In this document: piece after piece, positions 16,383-25,959 of the stretch
How positions within the stretch are numbered: the stretch's first letter is position 1
Layout: each line of letters begins with the position of its first letter
DNA from: Sulfurisoma sp963709555
GTDB lineage: Bacteria; Pseudomonadota; Gammaproteobacteria; Burkholderiales; Rhodocyclaceae
Assembly (NCBI GenBank): GCA_963709555.1
Contig: CAVPWR010000005.1
Coordinates: 1-64,000, forward strand
DNA: 64,000 nt
Direction of reading: 5' to 3'
Notes under the pieces: model-generated
The model's database searches: none
The model's input: only the letters and a program-made list of their open reading frames with translations
Told to the model about the DNA's origin: nothing
Translations under genes and position numbers: made by a program

Positions 16383-18365
16383 TTATGCCTTCGGCGCCAG
16401 CAGTGCGCGGAAGGCCGCCAGCTTGGCGCGACCTTCGTCCTTGGTCACAGCCGGTGCCTGGTCGCGACCGCTGTGCTTGATGTCCTCGCCCATCTCGACG
16501 ATGAAGCGCGAGGGCTCGCGCGGGACGATCTCCCGGCCCTGCTTGCGCCGCTCGCAGTAAGTCACGTTGAGGCTGCGCTGGGCGCGGGTGATGCCGACGT
16601 ACATCAGGCGCCGTTCCTCCTCGACCTTGCCTCCCTCCATCGATTCGCGATGCGGCAGCACACCCTCCTCGATGCCGACGAGGAAGACGTGGGGGAATTC
16701 CAGTCCCTTGGCTGCGTGCAGCGTGGCGAGCTGCACGGCGTCCTGCTCGTCCTCGTTCTTGTCGAGCATGGAGATCAGCGCCACGGTCTGCGACAGCTCG
16801 ACGAGGTTCTTGTTTTCCTCGACGCCCTTGCTTGAGAGCCACTGCACGAAATCGCGCACGTTGCCCCACTTGCCCTCGGCCTCGCGCGGGTCCAGCGACT
16901 CGAACAGCCAGGCCTCGTAGCCAATGGCGCGCAGCAGGTCCTCGAGCACCTGCCCAGCAGGTTCCTTCTGAGCGCGCGCTTCCATGCGATTGATGAACTG
17001 GCAGAACTCGCGCACTGCGGCCAGTGCGGCCGGCTTGACCTCGTTTTCCACCCCGGCCGCAAAGGCGGCGGCGAACAGGCTCTGGTGACGGCGGCCGGCG
17101 GCCTGGCCCAGCGCTTCCAGCGTCACGCCGCCGATGCCGCGCTTCGGGGTGGTAATCGGCGCGGATGAAGGCGAGATCGTCGTCCTGGTTGGCCAGCAGG
17201 CGCAGGTAGGAGGTGATGTCCTTGATCTCGCCGCGATCGAAGAAGGACTGGCCGCCCGAAAGCACGTAGGGAATCTTGTGGGCGCGCAGCTGTTGCTCGA
17301 AGGCCTTGGCCTGGAAGTTGCCGCGGTAGAGCACGGCGTAGTCCGAGAATTTCGTGCGGTTCTCGAACTTGTGCGCCATCAGCCGCGACACCACCCACTC
17401 GGCCTCGTGCTCGCCGTCGCGGCAGGCGGTGACGCGGATCATCTCGCCGTGGCCGTGCTCGGACCACAGCTTCTTCTCGAACAGCTTGGGATTGTTGGCG
17501 ATCAGCGCATTGGCGGCCTTGAGGATGCGCTGCACCGAGCGGTAGTTCTGCTCGAGCTTGATCACCTTGAGGTTGGGGTAGTCGTCGCGCAAGGCCGCAG
17601 GTTTTCGATGTCGGCGCCGCGCCAGGCGTAGATCGACTGGTCGTCGTCGCCCACGGCGGTGAAGGCGGCGCGAGGCCCGGTCAGCAGTTGCAACATCCGG
17701 TACTGGCAGCGGTTGGTGTCCTGGCACTCGTCGACCAGCAGGTGCCACAGCCGGCTGCGCCAGCGGGAGCCGATGTCGTCGCGTTCCTCGAAGAGGTTCA
17801 CCGGCAGGCGGATCAGGTCGTCGAAATCGACGGCCTGGTAGGCGCGCAGGGTGCGCTCGTATTCGACATAGACTTTGGCCGCGCCGGCTTCGAGATCGTC
17901 CTCGGCAATTTTTGCTGCCTGCTCGGGGCCGACCAGCGCGTTCTTCCACAGCGAGATGCGGTTCTGGATCATCCGCACCCGCGCCTTGTCGGCATCCTTC
18001 AGCATCTCCTGGAACAGCTGGGCGGTGTCGGAGGCGTCGAGGATGGAGAATGAGGGCTTGAGGTGCAGGTGGCGCGCCTCCTGCCGCAGGATCTTAGCGC
18101 CCAGCGCGTGGAAGGTGCTGACGGTGAGTCCCTCGGTTGGCCCCTTGATCAGCTTGCCGACGCGCTCGGCCATTTCCTTCGCCGCCTTGTTGGTGAAGGT
18201 GATGGCGGCGATGTGCGAGGGCGCGATCTTGCACTCCTCGATCAGGTAGGCGATCTTCTGGGTGATGACGCGCGTCTTGCCGCTGCCGGCGCCGGCCAGC
18301 ACCAAGAGCGGGCCATCGAGATAGCGCACCGCCTCGCGCTGCGGCGCGTTGAGTTGATGCGACAC
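16383..18365 (-). CDS. rep: ATP-dependent DNA helicase Rep (two frameshifts)
   Basis: A superfamily 1A 3'-5' helicase of about 660 residues. The start MSHQLNAPQREAV leads to Walker A GAGSGKT (25-31), ITFTNKAAKEMAERV (Ia), VDECQDT (II), GDDDQSIYAWRGA (III), then KLEQNYRS (IV), LHAAKGLEFPHV (V) and YVGITRAQ (VI). FTNKAAKEM and EQNYRS mark the Rep/UvrD/PcrA group, and overall length and order fit Rep best. The frame changes near 17600 (after ADIENL) and near 17145 (after LAFIRA). All helicase motifs survive, so sequence error is the likely cause. Rep restarts stalled replication forks. Confidence 0.9.
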
Positions 18366-18371
18366 CGGGCC

Positions 18372-18605
18372 TTACTTGAGCTTGCCGCGGACCGGAATGA
18401 CCTTGTCCGGCGACTTGATCTCGATGATGCCGCCCTTGCCGGTGAGGTTGCCGCACTCGCAGGACGAAACGATGTGCGGCACCGAAACGACCACGCCCTT
18501 GCAGTCGGCGCATTCGTAGTAGATGTCGCCGCCCTTGGGCAGGCTGCCGTCGGGATTACGGGCGATGGCCTCGAAACGGTAGATCTTGCGCAAGTCGATT
18601 TTCAT
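18372..18605 (-). CDS. Small zinc-ribbon-like protein
   Basis: A 77-residue cytoplasmic protein. CADC (about 33-36) and CEC (about 49-51) form a possible four-cysteine metal site with GN after it, inside an otherwise beta-rich chain ending in IEIKSPDKVIPVRGKLK. The sequence is well formed and ends six bases before the rep start, so it probably shares a transcript. No named family was recognised. Binding of zinc is inferred from cysteine spacing. Confidence 0.65.
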   Translation of the reverse strand: MKIDLRKIYRFEAIARNPDGSLPKGGDIYYECADCKGVVVSVPHIVSSCECGNLTGKGGIIEIKSPDKVIPVRGKLK

Positions 18606-18615
18606 TGGGGCATTC

Positions 18616-19296
18616 TCAAAGGGCGCCGAAGACCTTGCGGGCGAGACTTCCGGCCGCGCTTACCGGATCCTTGCGTATGGATTTTTCTTCCTCGGCGATC
18701 ATCAGGTAGAGGCCGTCGAGGGTTTTCTGGGTGACGTAGTTGTCGAGCTGTGCGTCTTCCGCCTTGATCAGCCCAAACTGGGCGGCCTTGCCGGCGAACT
18801 GGTCGTACTTCTCGGCCAGCTTCACTTTCTGCATCGCCTTCTTAACCATGGGGCGGAATTTCTCCGTCAGCGGCCCCGACGTGGTGCGCTTGAAATACTG
18901 TGTCGCCGCATCGTCGCCGCCGGTGAGGATGGCCTTGGCGTCCTGCACCGACATCTGCTTGACCGAATTCACCAGCAGCGCCCTGGCCTCGGGCACGGCC
19001 GCTTCGGCGGCGCGGTTCATGGCGGTGACGAGCTCGTCGGCCTGCTTGCCCAGGCCGAAGGTGCGCATCATGCCCTCGACCTGCTTGAGGCTGTCGGGCA
19101 GCGGGATCTTTACCTTTGGATTGCCGAGGAAGCCGTCGGTACGGCCGAGCGCGGCGACCGCCTTGCCGGCACCCTGGGTCAGCGCCTCCTTGAGGCCGCC
19201 GCTTGCGTCCTTGTTGCTCAATGCATCTAGAGAAAGGGCGTGGGCCGTGGCCGCGAACAACAACGCAGCGATGGCAGCAAGGAAATTCTGGATCAT
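18616..19296 (-). CDS. DUF4197 exported protein
   Basis: A 226-residue periplasmic protein. The start MIQNFLAAIAALLFAATAHA at 19296 gives a clean signal peptide; upstream in-frame codons lack a ribosome site. The mature chain shows the DUF4197 signatures GLKEALTQGAGKAVAALG, GFLGNPKVKIPLPDSLK, AKAILTGGDDAATQYFKR and VTQKTLDGLYLMIAEEEK. The fold is helical and the function unknown. It lies just upstream of the zinc-ribbon and rep genes with short gaps. Confidence 0.85.
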   Translation of the reverse strand: MIQNFLAAIAALLFAATAHALSLDALSNKDASGGLKEALTQGAGKAVAALGRTDGFLGNPKVKIPLPDSLKQVEGMMRTFGLGKQADELVTAMNRAAEAAVPEARALLVNSVKQMSVQDAKAILTGGDDAATQYFKRTTSGPLTEKFRPMVKKAMQKVKLAEKYDQFAGKAAQFGLIKAEDAQLDNYVTQKTLDGLYLMIAEEEKSIRKDPVSAAGSLARKVFGAL

Positions 19297-19478
19297 GGTC
19301 CGCCAATTCTCGCACAACCCCTAGCCGGTGTGACTTCTGGTCGGTTCATGAGAGCGTTGCGAGATCAGTACGCAAGCAGGGGACACGCCCATTGGAGTGG
19401 ATTCGTGCTGCTGCCCGCTTGATTTCATGGGTTATGTCAGTGGGCGGGGGCAGGGATCCCGTATGGAGAAAGCAAAAT

Positions 19479-19508
19479 GGGAGAACGCGGCATGTGCCGC
19501 GCTCTCCC
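19479..19508 (-). terminator. Intrinsic terminator of the 103-residue protein gene
   Basis: GGGAGA-CGCGGCA pairs with TGCCGCG-TCTCCC (one internal mismatch). On the minus strand it is followed by ATTTTGCTTTCT. It lies 42 bases after the stop of the gene at 19550. Confidence 0.7.
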
Positions 19509-19549
19509 TGCCCGAAGGCAAGTGCAAAACCGCTATTTGAAGTAGTTAC

Positions 19550-19861
19550 TTACTGCGCCGAACCGGATTTGGTGGAGCCGGCCCCCGTTGTGCTTGGCGC
19601 GGAGGATCCGCCCGATGCGGTAGAAGTGGTCGTGGTGAGGAAACGATTGACCGTGTCGGCACCTGCGCCATACTGCACGAATTCGAGGAACGCATCATCA
19701 TCTTCCGCATCGCGAGTGTCGACGCGCGTGTTATGGATATCGTTGGGCATGTTCGCCCAGCCTGCCCCATTGACGCTGGGGTGATCCGCAAACGCGGGAT
19801 TTGCCGCAAGGGCAGCGATAGCGGAGCTAAGTGCAAGAGCGAAGGTGGTGGGTTGTTTCAT
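19550..19861 (-). CDS. Small exported Thr/Ser/Gly-tailed protein
   Basis: A 103-residue protein with a signal peptide (MKQPTTFALALSSAIAALAANPAFA). AGGAG lies upstream of the ATG at 19861. The mature part starts DHPSVNGAGWANMPNDIHN, passes through an acidic stretch (DTRDAEDDDAFLEFVQYG), and ends in a low-complexity Thr/Ser/Gly tail without cysteine. It has its own terminator. The tail resembles the low-complexity exported proteins at 6.2-8.5 kb in style but not in sequence. The family is unknown. Confidence 0.65.
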   Translation of the reverse strand: MKQPTTFALALSSAIAALAANPAFADHPSVNGAGWANMPNDIHNTRVDTRDAEDDDAFLEFVQYGAGADTVNRFLTTTTSTASGGSSAPSTTGAGSTKSGSAQ

Positions 19862-20020
19862 GCTGGTTTCTCCTAATCTCATATTTAATAATAAGCGGCA
19901 GAAGATGTTCCCAAACCGCACGCTCATGGTAGGAGATAGGCATTCCATTTGTTTTTCCGTTGTCCCGCGGTATGTAACAGGGGATTTCGCCCGGTTACAA
20001 ATGACATTCCAGCCAATGTG

Positions 20021-20956
20021 TCAGACGACCCCGGCCCCGTGGGCCTGTTGGTCGGCGTGGTAGCTCGACCGCACCAGCGGCGCGCAGGCGGCATGCGAGA
20101 AGCCCATCGTCGCGGCTTCGCGCTCGAACATGGCGAAGACGTCGGGATGGACGTAGCGCGTCACCGGCAGGTGATGGCCGGAGGGCGCGAGGTACTGGCC
20201 GATGGTCAGCATCTCTACACCATGGGCGCGCAGGTCGCGCATGACCTCGAGGATCTCCTCGTCCGTTTCGCCCAGGCCCACCATCAGGCCCGACTTGGTC
20301 GGGATGGCGGGATTCTTCGCCTTGAAGTCGGCGAGCAGGCGTAGAGAGTGGGCGTAGTCGGCGCCGGGGCGAACCTGCTTGTAGAGGCGTGGCACGGTTT
20401 CGAGGTTGTGGTTCATCACGTCGGGCGGCGTCGCGGTGAGGATGTCGACCGCGATGTCGAGACGGCCGCGAAAGTCGGGGACCAGCACCTCGATGACGGT
20501 CGCGGGCGACAGCGCGCGGACCTGCGCGATGCAGTCAGCGAAATGCCGCGCGCCGCCGTCCTTGAGGTCGTCGCGGTCCACGCTGGTGATGACCACGTAC
20601 TTGAGCTTGAGTGCGGCGATGGTGCGGGCGAGCTTGACCGGCTCCTCCGGGTCGGGCGGCAGAGGCTTGCCGTGGCCGACGTCGCAGAAAGGGCAGCGCC
20701 GGGTGCACAGGTCGCCGAGGATCATGAAGGTGGCCGTGCCCTTGCCGAAGCACTCGCCGATGTTGGGGCAGGTGGCTTCCTCGCACACAGTGTGCAGGGC
20801 ATGGTCGCGCAGGATCTGCTTGACTTCGCCGAAGCGCGCGGCCGAATTGCCGGCCCTGACGCGGATCCACTCGGGCTTTTTCAGCGGCACCGCCGCCGGC
20901 ACCACCTTGATCGGGATGCGCGCGGTCTTGGCCTCGCCCTTCTGCTTTTCGCTCAT
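20021..20956 (-). CDS. lipA: Lipoyl synthase
   Basis: A 311-residue radical SAM enzyme that inserts two sulphurs into octanoyl groups on lipoyl domains. The auxiliary cluster motif CX4CX5C (Cys58, 63, 69 in CEEATCPNIGEC) and the radical SAM motif CX3CX2C (Cys84, 88, 91 in CTRRCPFC) are intact, as is the C-terminal RSSYHA serine ligand. Length matches the family. The start overlaps the lipB stop by four bases (ATGA), so translation is coupled. It is the last gene of the dacA-dat-ybeD-lipB-lipA run. Confidence 0.97.
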   Translation of the reverse strand: MSEKQKGEAKTARIPIKVVPAAVPLKKPEWIRVRAGNSAARFGEVKQILRDHALHTVCEEATCPNIGECFGKGTATFMILGDLCTRRCPFCDVGHGKPLPPDPEEPVKLARTIAALKLKYVVITSVDRDDLKDGGARHFADCIAQVRALSPATVIEVLVPDFRGRLDIAVDILTATPPDVMNHNLETVPRLYKQVRPGADYAHSLRLLADFKAKNPAIPTKSGLMVGLGETDEEILEVMRDLRAHGVEMLTIGQYLAPSGHHLPVTRYVHPDVFAMFEREAATMGFSHAACAPLVRSSYHADQQAHGAGVV

Positions 20957-21549
20957 AGCTGTTTCCGGAGATGGGCGACCAGTTTATCGCCAACGCGGGC
21001 GACATCCGTTTCGCCGCACAGCGCGGAGAGTTGCGTCACCGCCATGCCCTCGTAGCCGCAGGGGTTGATCGCGGCGAAGGGCGCGAGGTCCATGGCGACG
21101 TTGAGCGCCAGGCCGTGGTAGCAGCAGCCGTTCTTCACCTTGAGGCCGAGCGCGCCGATCTTGGCGCCGTTCACGTAGACGCCGGGCGCGCCGGCCAGCC
21201 GCGTTGCGGCGATATCGTACTCGGCCAGCAGGTCGATCAGCGCCTGCTCCATGCGATTGACCAGTCCCTTGACCGTGAGGCCGCGGCGTTTGAGGTCGAG
21301 CAGCAGGTAGGCGACGACCTGGCCGGGGCCGTGATAGGTGATCTGGCCGCCGCGGTCGATTTTCACCACGGGAACGCCGATGTCGCGCAACAGGTGTTCG
21401 GGCTTGCCCGCCAGTCCCTGAGTGAATACCGGCGGGTGCTGGCACAGCCAGATTTCGTCGGCCGTTTCCGCGCTGCGCCGCGCCGTGAAGTCCTGCATCG
21501 CGTGCCAGGTGGGCTCGTAGTCAACGCGCCCGAGCTGCCTGACGATCAC
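20953..21549 (-). CDS. lipB: Octanoyltransferase
   Basis: A 198-residue LipB that moves octanoate from acyl carrier protein to lipoyl domains. Signatures include GGQITYHGPGQ, the lysine of GAKIGALGLKV and the nucleophilic Cys164 in NPCGYEGM. It overlaps its neighbours by four bases on both sides (ybeD and lipA), so the three form a coupled unit for lipoate synthesis. Confidence 0.96.
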   Translation of the reverse strand: MIVRQLGRVDYEPTWHAMQDFTARRSAETADEIWLCQHPPVFTQGLAGKPEHLLRDIGVPVVKIDRGGQITYHGPGQVVAYLLLDLKRRGLTVKGLVNRMEQALIDLLAEYDIAATRLAGAPGVYVNGAKIGALGLKVKNGCCYHGLALNVAMDLAPFAAINPCGYEGMAVTQLSALCGETDVARVGDKLVAHLRKQL

Positions 21550-21812
21550 AACACGACTCGGACCAGAGGGTGCGAGGACAGCTCCCGATAGAGCGCGTCG
21601 AGTTGTGCCTTGGAGGTGGCGCGGATGGTGCAGGTCAGCGACAGGTAGTTGCCGGCCTTCGAGGGGCGCATGGTGACGCCGGCGGGATCGAAGTCGGGGG
21701 CGTGCTTGAGTACGACGGTGACGATGGTCTGGGCGAAGTCGTCGCGCGTTGCGCCCATGATCTTGAGCGGAAAGTCACAGGGAAACTCCAGCAGGGTGAC
21801 CTGCTCAGCCAC
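21546..21812 (-). CDS. ybeD: YbeD/DUF493 family protein
   Basis: A protein of about 88 residues of the DUF493 family (ferredoxin-like fold), usually found before lipB. Motifs are LLEFPCDFPLKIMG, VTMRPSKAGNYLSLT and LYRELSSHPLVRVVL. The GTG at 21812 is chosen because it overlaps the stop of the aminotransferase gene (GTGGCTGA). A TTG at 21824 is the other option. The role is probably regulatory and linked to lipoate metabolism, but it is not established. Confidence 0.88.
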   Translation of the reverse strand: MAEQVTLLEFPCDFPLKIMGATRDDFAQTIVTVVLKHAPDFDPAGVTMRPSKAGNYLSLTCTIRATSKAQLDALYRELSSHPLVRVVL

Positions 21813-22722
21813 TGCGCACCCCAAGGGTACTTGCTTCGATCGAAGGAAGTGCAGAGCCGCGGCGCATTACCGACTGCTTGAACTCCTGGTACCAGCCGTA
21901 CATCTGCTTGAACACCGGGCCCGGCGTGCCTGCCGTGCCGCTACCGCCGACTTTTTTGTCATCGAGGGTGACGATGGGCAGCACTTCCTTGGTCGAGGAG
22001 GTCATCCACAGTTCGTCGGCGTTGCGGGCCTCGTCCTCGAGGACGTCGCGCACCTGATACGGCAGGCCGTGCTTTGCGGCGAGTTCGAGCACGACGTCGT
22101 AGGTAATGCCGGGCAGCATCAGGTGGTTCTTGATCGGCGCCAGCAGCACGCCGTTCTTCACCGCGAAGATGTTCGACGCCGCGCCCTCGATCATGAAGCC
22201 GTCGCGGAACAAGACCGTCTCGGTGCAGCCGTGGTCGACCGCGCGCTGGCGCAAGAGGCAGTTGGCGAGCAGCGAGGTGGCCTTGATGTCGCAGCGGTGC
22301 CAGCGGTTGTCGGCGGCGGAGACGGCGGCGATGCCCTTCTCGCGCAGCTCGGCCGGCGGCGTCACCAGCGGCTCGGTCATGACGAAGACGGTCGGCGTGA
22401 CTTCCTTCGGGAAGGCGTGGTTGCGCACCGCCATCGGCCCGCGCGTGACCTGCAGGTAGACCGATTGGTCGTCGAAGTCGGCGCCGGCGACGATGCGCTC
22501 GATGATCGACGCCCATTCGGCCTCGCCCAGTGGCGGCGCGAGGCGGATCGCCGCGAGGCTCGCTGCCAGTCGCCGCAGATGTTCGGCCAGCCGGAACGGA
22601 CGGCGCGAATAGACGGGGATCACTTCATAGACGCCGTCGCCGAAGAGGAAGCCGCGGTCCATCACCGGCACGCGGGCCTCTTCGATGGGCAGGAACTCGC
22701 CGTTGAGGTAGACGCTGTTCAT
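21805..22722 (-). CDS. dat: D-amino acid aminotransferase (class IV)
   Basis: A 305-residue class IV PLP enzyme. The Schiff-base lysine is Lys147 (CDIKATSLLANC). The Glu179 (FMIEGAASNIF) that binds the pyridine nitrogen, the MDRGFLFGDGVYEVIP N-terminus and ITYDVVLELA fit D-alanine aminotransferase better than IlvE. It is encoded between dacA and ybeD, with 4-base and 8-base overlaps. Exchange of D-alanine and D-glutamate for cell-wall precursors fits this peptidoglycan context. Branched-chain or aminodeoxychorismate specificity cannot be fully excluded. Confidence 0.88.
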   Translation of the reverse strand: MNSVYLNGEFLPIEEARVPVMDRGFLFGDGVYEVIPVYSRRPFRLAEHLRRLAASLAAIRLAPPLGEAEWASIIERIVAGADFDDQSVYLQVTRGPMAVRNHAFPKEVTPTVFVMTEPLVTPPAELREKGIAAVSAADNRWHRCDIKATSLLANCLLRQRAVDHGCTETVLFRDGFMIEGAASNIFAVKNGVLLAPIKNHLMLPGITYDVVLELAAKHGLPYQVRDVLEDEARNADELWMTSSTKEVLPIVTLDDKKVGGSGTAGTPGPVFKQMYGWYQEFKQSVMRRGSALPSIEASTLGVRSG

Positions 22723-23852
22723 TGGAAATAGAGCTTCAGTGAGTCCCATGCACGGCCGAAAATGCCGGCGACGGGGACGGTTTCCAGCGCGACAACGGGG
22801 TACTCGCCCCAGGGTTTGTCATTGACCGTGAGCTTGAGCGTGGCGATGCGATCCCCTTGCTGCAACGGCGCCAGCAGCGGCTGGCGGCTTTCGAGCTGGA
22901 CTTTGATCGCGTCCTTGTTGATCGCCGCTCCCTTGGGCAGCGACAGCACGAAGTCCTCGCTGAAGCCGGCCTTGACCGTGTTGCGCTCGCCCTTGAACAC
23001 CTTGAGTTGTGAGAGGGCGAAGTTGCGCTCGTAGAGCTTGACGGCGTCGAAGGCGAGGAAGCCGTGGTTGAGCAGCTTGAGCGATTCCTGGGCGCGGGCG
23101 TTGTCGGAGGCAGTGCCCAGCACGACCGAGATCAGCCGGCGCGGGCCGCGCTTGCTCGATGCGATCAGGCAGTAGCCGGCCGATTCGGTGTGTCCGGTCT
23201 TGACGCCATCGACCGTCGGATCGAGCCACAGCAGGCGGTTGCGGTTGGGCTGGGTGATCTTGTTGTAGGTGTATTCCCTGGTGGCGTAGATCGGATAGTA
23301 CTCGGGGAAGTCGCGGATGATGGCCTGGGCCAGCAGGCCGAGGTCGCGCGCCGAGGCGTAGTGCTGCGGATCGGGCAGGCCGGTGGCGTTCATGAATTTC
23401 GTGTTCCTGAGGCCGAGCCGCTGCGCTTCGCGGTTCATGGCCACGACGAAGTTTTCCTCCGAGCCGGCGATGGCCTCGGCCAGCGCGATGCAGGCGTCGT
23501 TGCCCGACTGCACGATCATGCCGTGAAGCAGCTCCTTGACTGTCACCGGCCGGTTAGGCTCGATGAACATGCGCGATCCCTGCGCCTTCCAGGCTTTCTC
23601 GGAAACGGGCACCACCTGGTCCAGGGAAAGTCGGCGCTGGCGCAACGCCGAAAACGACAGGTAGGCTGTCATCAGCTTGGTCAGTGAGGCCGGCTCGACG
23701 CGCTCGTCGGCCGCCTGTTCGGCCAGCGGCTGGTTCGAGCCGTGGTCGAGCAGCAGCCACGCGCGCGCGGCCACGGGCGGCGGCGGGACGGACTGGGCGA
23801 AGGCTGCAGACGGCAAGGCCAGCAGCACGAGCAGAAACAGGCGAAGGATCAT
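22719..23852 (-). CDS. dacA: D-alanyl-D-alanine carboxypeptidase (PBP5/6 type)
   Basis: A 377-residue penicillin-binding protein trimming pentapeptides. Signal peptide LFLLVLLALPSAAFAQ; SXXK is SLTK (Ser56-Lys59), SXN is SGN (116-118) and KTG is at 218-220. The C-terminal beta-domain and amphipathic tail (IFGRAWDSLKLYFQ) that sits on the membrane are present. The start follows the rlpA stop by 13 bases. Gene order equals that of the Escherichia coli mrd-rlpA-dacA region except for the inserted dat. Confidence 0.95.
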   Translation of the reverse strand: MILRLFLLVLLALPSAAFAQSVPPPPVAARAWLLLDHGSNQPLAEQAADERVEPASLTKLMTAYLSFSALRQRRLSLDQVVPVSEKAWKAQGSRMFIEPNRPVTVKELLHGMIVQSGNDACIALAEAIAGSEENFVVAMNREAQRLGLRNTKFMNATGLPDPQHYASARDLGLLAQAIIRDFPEYYPIYATREYTYNKITQPNRNRLLWLDPTVDGVKTGHTESAGYCLIASSKRGPRRLISVVLGTASDNARAQESLKLLNHGFLAFDAVKLYERNFALSQLKVFKGERNTVKAGFSEDFVLSLPKGAAINKDAIKVQLESRQPLLAPLQQGDRIATLKLTVNDKPWGEYPVVALETVPVAGIFGRAWDSLKLYFQ

Positions 23853-23865
23853 GGAATGAAGAATT

Positions 23866-24876
23866 TTATCTTACGACGATGGCTGGCTTGACCCCGAGCG
23901 CGGCGCGAATTTTCTCGGCAACGCCGTCGGCTTCGCTGCGTGAGGCGAAGGGGCCGAGTTGCACGCGGTGCAGGCTGCCGGCGACCTGTGTGCGCAGCGC
24001 GTCGCCAGCCCAGTCGAGTTCGCGCGCGACGTGGGCGCGGAAGGCTTCGGCGTTGTCCGGGTTGCCGAAGGCTCCGAGCTGGACGAAGGTGCCGCGGGTT
24101 TCGGCCGGCAGTGGGGCCGGACCGGCCGCGGGCTCGGGCAGGTTGGCGAAGCGGGCGATCGGGTCTTCGTCCACGGGTGCCCTGGCGAGTGCAGTCTCGG
24201 TTCCGGGTTCGACAGTTTCGACCTCGACCAGGGAGCTGCCGTTGCCGATGTAGCCGAGCTTCCATGCGGCGGTGTAGGAGAGGTCGATGATGCGCCCGGC
24301 ATGGAAGGGGCCGCGGTCGTTCACGCGCACGACGACCGACCTGCCGTTGGCGGGATTGGTGACGCGCACATAGGAGGGGATGGGCAGCGTCGGATGTGCC
24401 GCGGTCATGCCGTACATGTCGTAGCGCTCGCCCGACGAGGTCTTCTGGCCGTGGAACTTGCGGCCGTACCAGCTGCCGATGCCGCGCTCCTTGTAGGGCT
24501 GGCGGTCGCGCAGCGGTACGTAGTCGCGACCGAGTACCGAATAGGGATTGTTGGCGAAGCGGTGCAGCGGCTCGGCCCGCGGCACGGCATCGGGGATATC
24601 GTCGAGATTGGCGGGCGCATTTTCACCCGGGCCGTCATCCTGATAGTAGCCGCCGCCTTTCTTCAGGACGTAAGCCGGCTTGGCGGGAGCCGGCACCCCG
24701 AGGATGCTTCCTTCGGGCCGCGCCGGTGGCACCGCGACGCGTTCAGGCGACGGCTGCCGTGGCACCGCGCCGCAGGCGGCCAGGAGGAGCGCAAACAGGC
24801 TTGCAGCGACCATGCCACTGCCGTTCGGGAGTTGCCTCCGCCTTGAAGCGGCGATCGGGGGGCGGCGGGCGTTCAC
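23866..24876 (-). CDS. rlpA: RlpA lytic transglycosylase lipoprotein with SPOR domain
   Basis: A 336-residue septal lipoprotein. The signal LFALLLAACG holds the lipobox (LAAC). The double-psi beta-barrel has GIGSWYGRKFHGQKTSSGER, YDMYGMTAAHPTLP and VVRVNDRGPFHAGR, with the catalytic Asp in NDRGPF. The C-terminal 70 residues form a SPOR domain (FVQLGAFGNPDNAEAFRAH, LHRVQLGPFASR) that binds denuded glycan strands. The GTG at 24876 overlaps the rodA stop (GTGA); an ATG at 24813 is an alternative. It cleaves glycan lacking stem peptides during division. Confidence 0.93.
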   Translation of the reverse strand: MNARRPPIAASRRRQLPNGSGMVAASLFALLLAACGAVPRQPSPERVAVPPARPEGSILGVPAPAKPAYVLKKGGGYYQDDGPGENAPANLDDIPDAVPRAEPLHRFANNPYSVLGRDYVPLRDRQPYKERGIGSWYGRKFHGQKTSSGERYDMYGMTAAHPTLPIPSYVRVTNPANGRSVVVRVNDRGPFHAGRIIDLSYTAAWKLGYIGNGSSLVEVETVEPGTETALARAPVDEDPIARFANLPEPAAGPAPLPAETRGTFVQLGAFGNPDNAEAFRAHVARELDWAGDALRTQVAGSLHRVQLGPFASRSEADGVAEKIRAALGVKPAIVVR

Positions 24877-25959
24877 TTTTGGATCAGCATCCTGTTTTTC
24901 TGGATCGACATCAGGATCCCGATGCCGAGGAACAGTGTCACCAGGGCTGTGCCGCCGTAGCTCACCAGCGGCAGGGGAACGCCGACCACGGGCAGGATGC
25001 CGCTGACCATGCCCATGTTGACGAAGGCATAGGTGAAAAAGATCAGCGTTACGGCGCCGGCCAGCAGCCGGGCGAAGAGCGTCGCGGCATTGGCGGCGAT
25101 CATGAGGCCGCGGGCGATCAGCAGGGAATACAGGATCAGCAGTAACAGGTTGCCGAACAGGCCGAATTCCTCCGAGTAGACCGCGAAGATGAAGTCGGTG
25201 TGGCGCTCCGGAATGAACTCCAGCTGGGCCTGGGTGCCCTGGCCCCAGCCCTTGCCGAGAATGCCGCCGGAACCGATGGCGATGGTGGACTGGATGATGT
25301 GGAAGCCTTTTCCCAGCGGGTCCTTTTCCGGATCGAGCAGGGTCAGGATGCGATGACGCTGGTAGTCGTGCAGCAGGTTCCAGGCGAAGGGTGCGGCGGC
25401 GGCGCCCGCCACGCCGAGGCCGATGAGCACCTTCCATGGCAGGCCGGCGAAGAAGATGACGAAGAAGCCGGCCGAGAACACCAGGATCGCGGTGCCGAGG
25501 TCGGGCTGGCGGGCGATCAATGCGACGGGGATCAGCAGCAGCAGAGCCGCTGCGACGTAGTCGCGCAGGCGCAGCATGGCCTCGTGCTTCTGGAAGTACC
25601 AGGCCAGCATCAGTGGCATCGCGATCTTCATCAGTTCCGAAGGCTGGATGCGCATGAAGCCGAGGTTAAGCCAGCGCCGCGCTCCCTTGGAGATGTCGCC
25701 GAACAGCGCGACGGCGATGAGCAGCAGAACACCGAACAGGTACACGGGCAGCGCCAGGTGCATCAGGCGCTGCGGCGGGACCTGGGCGACGACGCGCATC
25801 ACCACCAGCGCTGCGGTGATATTTACCAGCTGTGCCGTGATCCGTTCCGGGCGAGGCGCTGCCAATCGCGATCAGCGCGATCAGCAGCAGCAGTCCCGAA
25901 AAGACCATCAACGGGCCGTCGATCGGCGCGGTCAGCTTGAGCCAGAGATTGTGGATCAC
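24873..25959 (-). CDS. rodA: RodA peptidoglycan polymerase (one frameshift)
   Basis: A SEDS-family glycosyltransferase of about 361 residues with ten membrane helices. Key segments: GARRWLNLGFMRIQPSELMK, RQPDLGTAILV, GKGWGQGTQAQLEFIPERHT, DFIFAVYSEEFGL and VGVPLPLVSYGGTAL. The N-terminus VIHNLWLKLTAPIDGP begins at a GTG overlapping the mrdA stop. One extra base near 25857 separates IGSASP from ERITAQLV; length is 3n+1. Since rodA is usually needed for rod shape, this is probably an assembly error. It works with PBP2 and the MreBCD scaffold. Confidence 0.93.
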
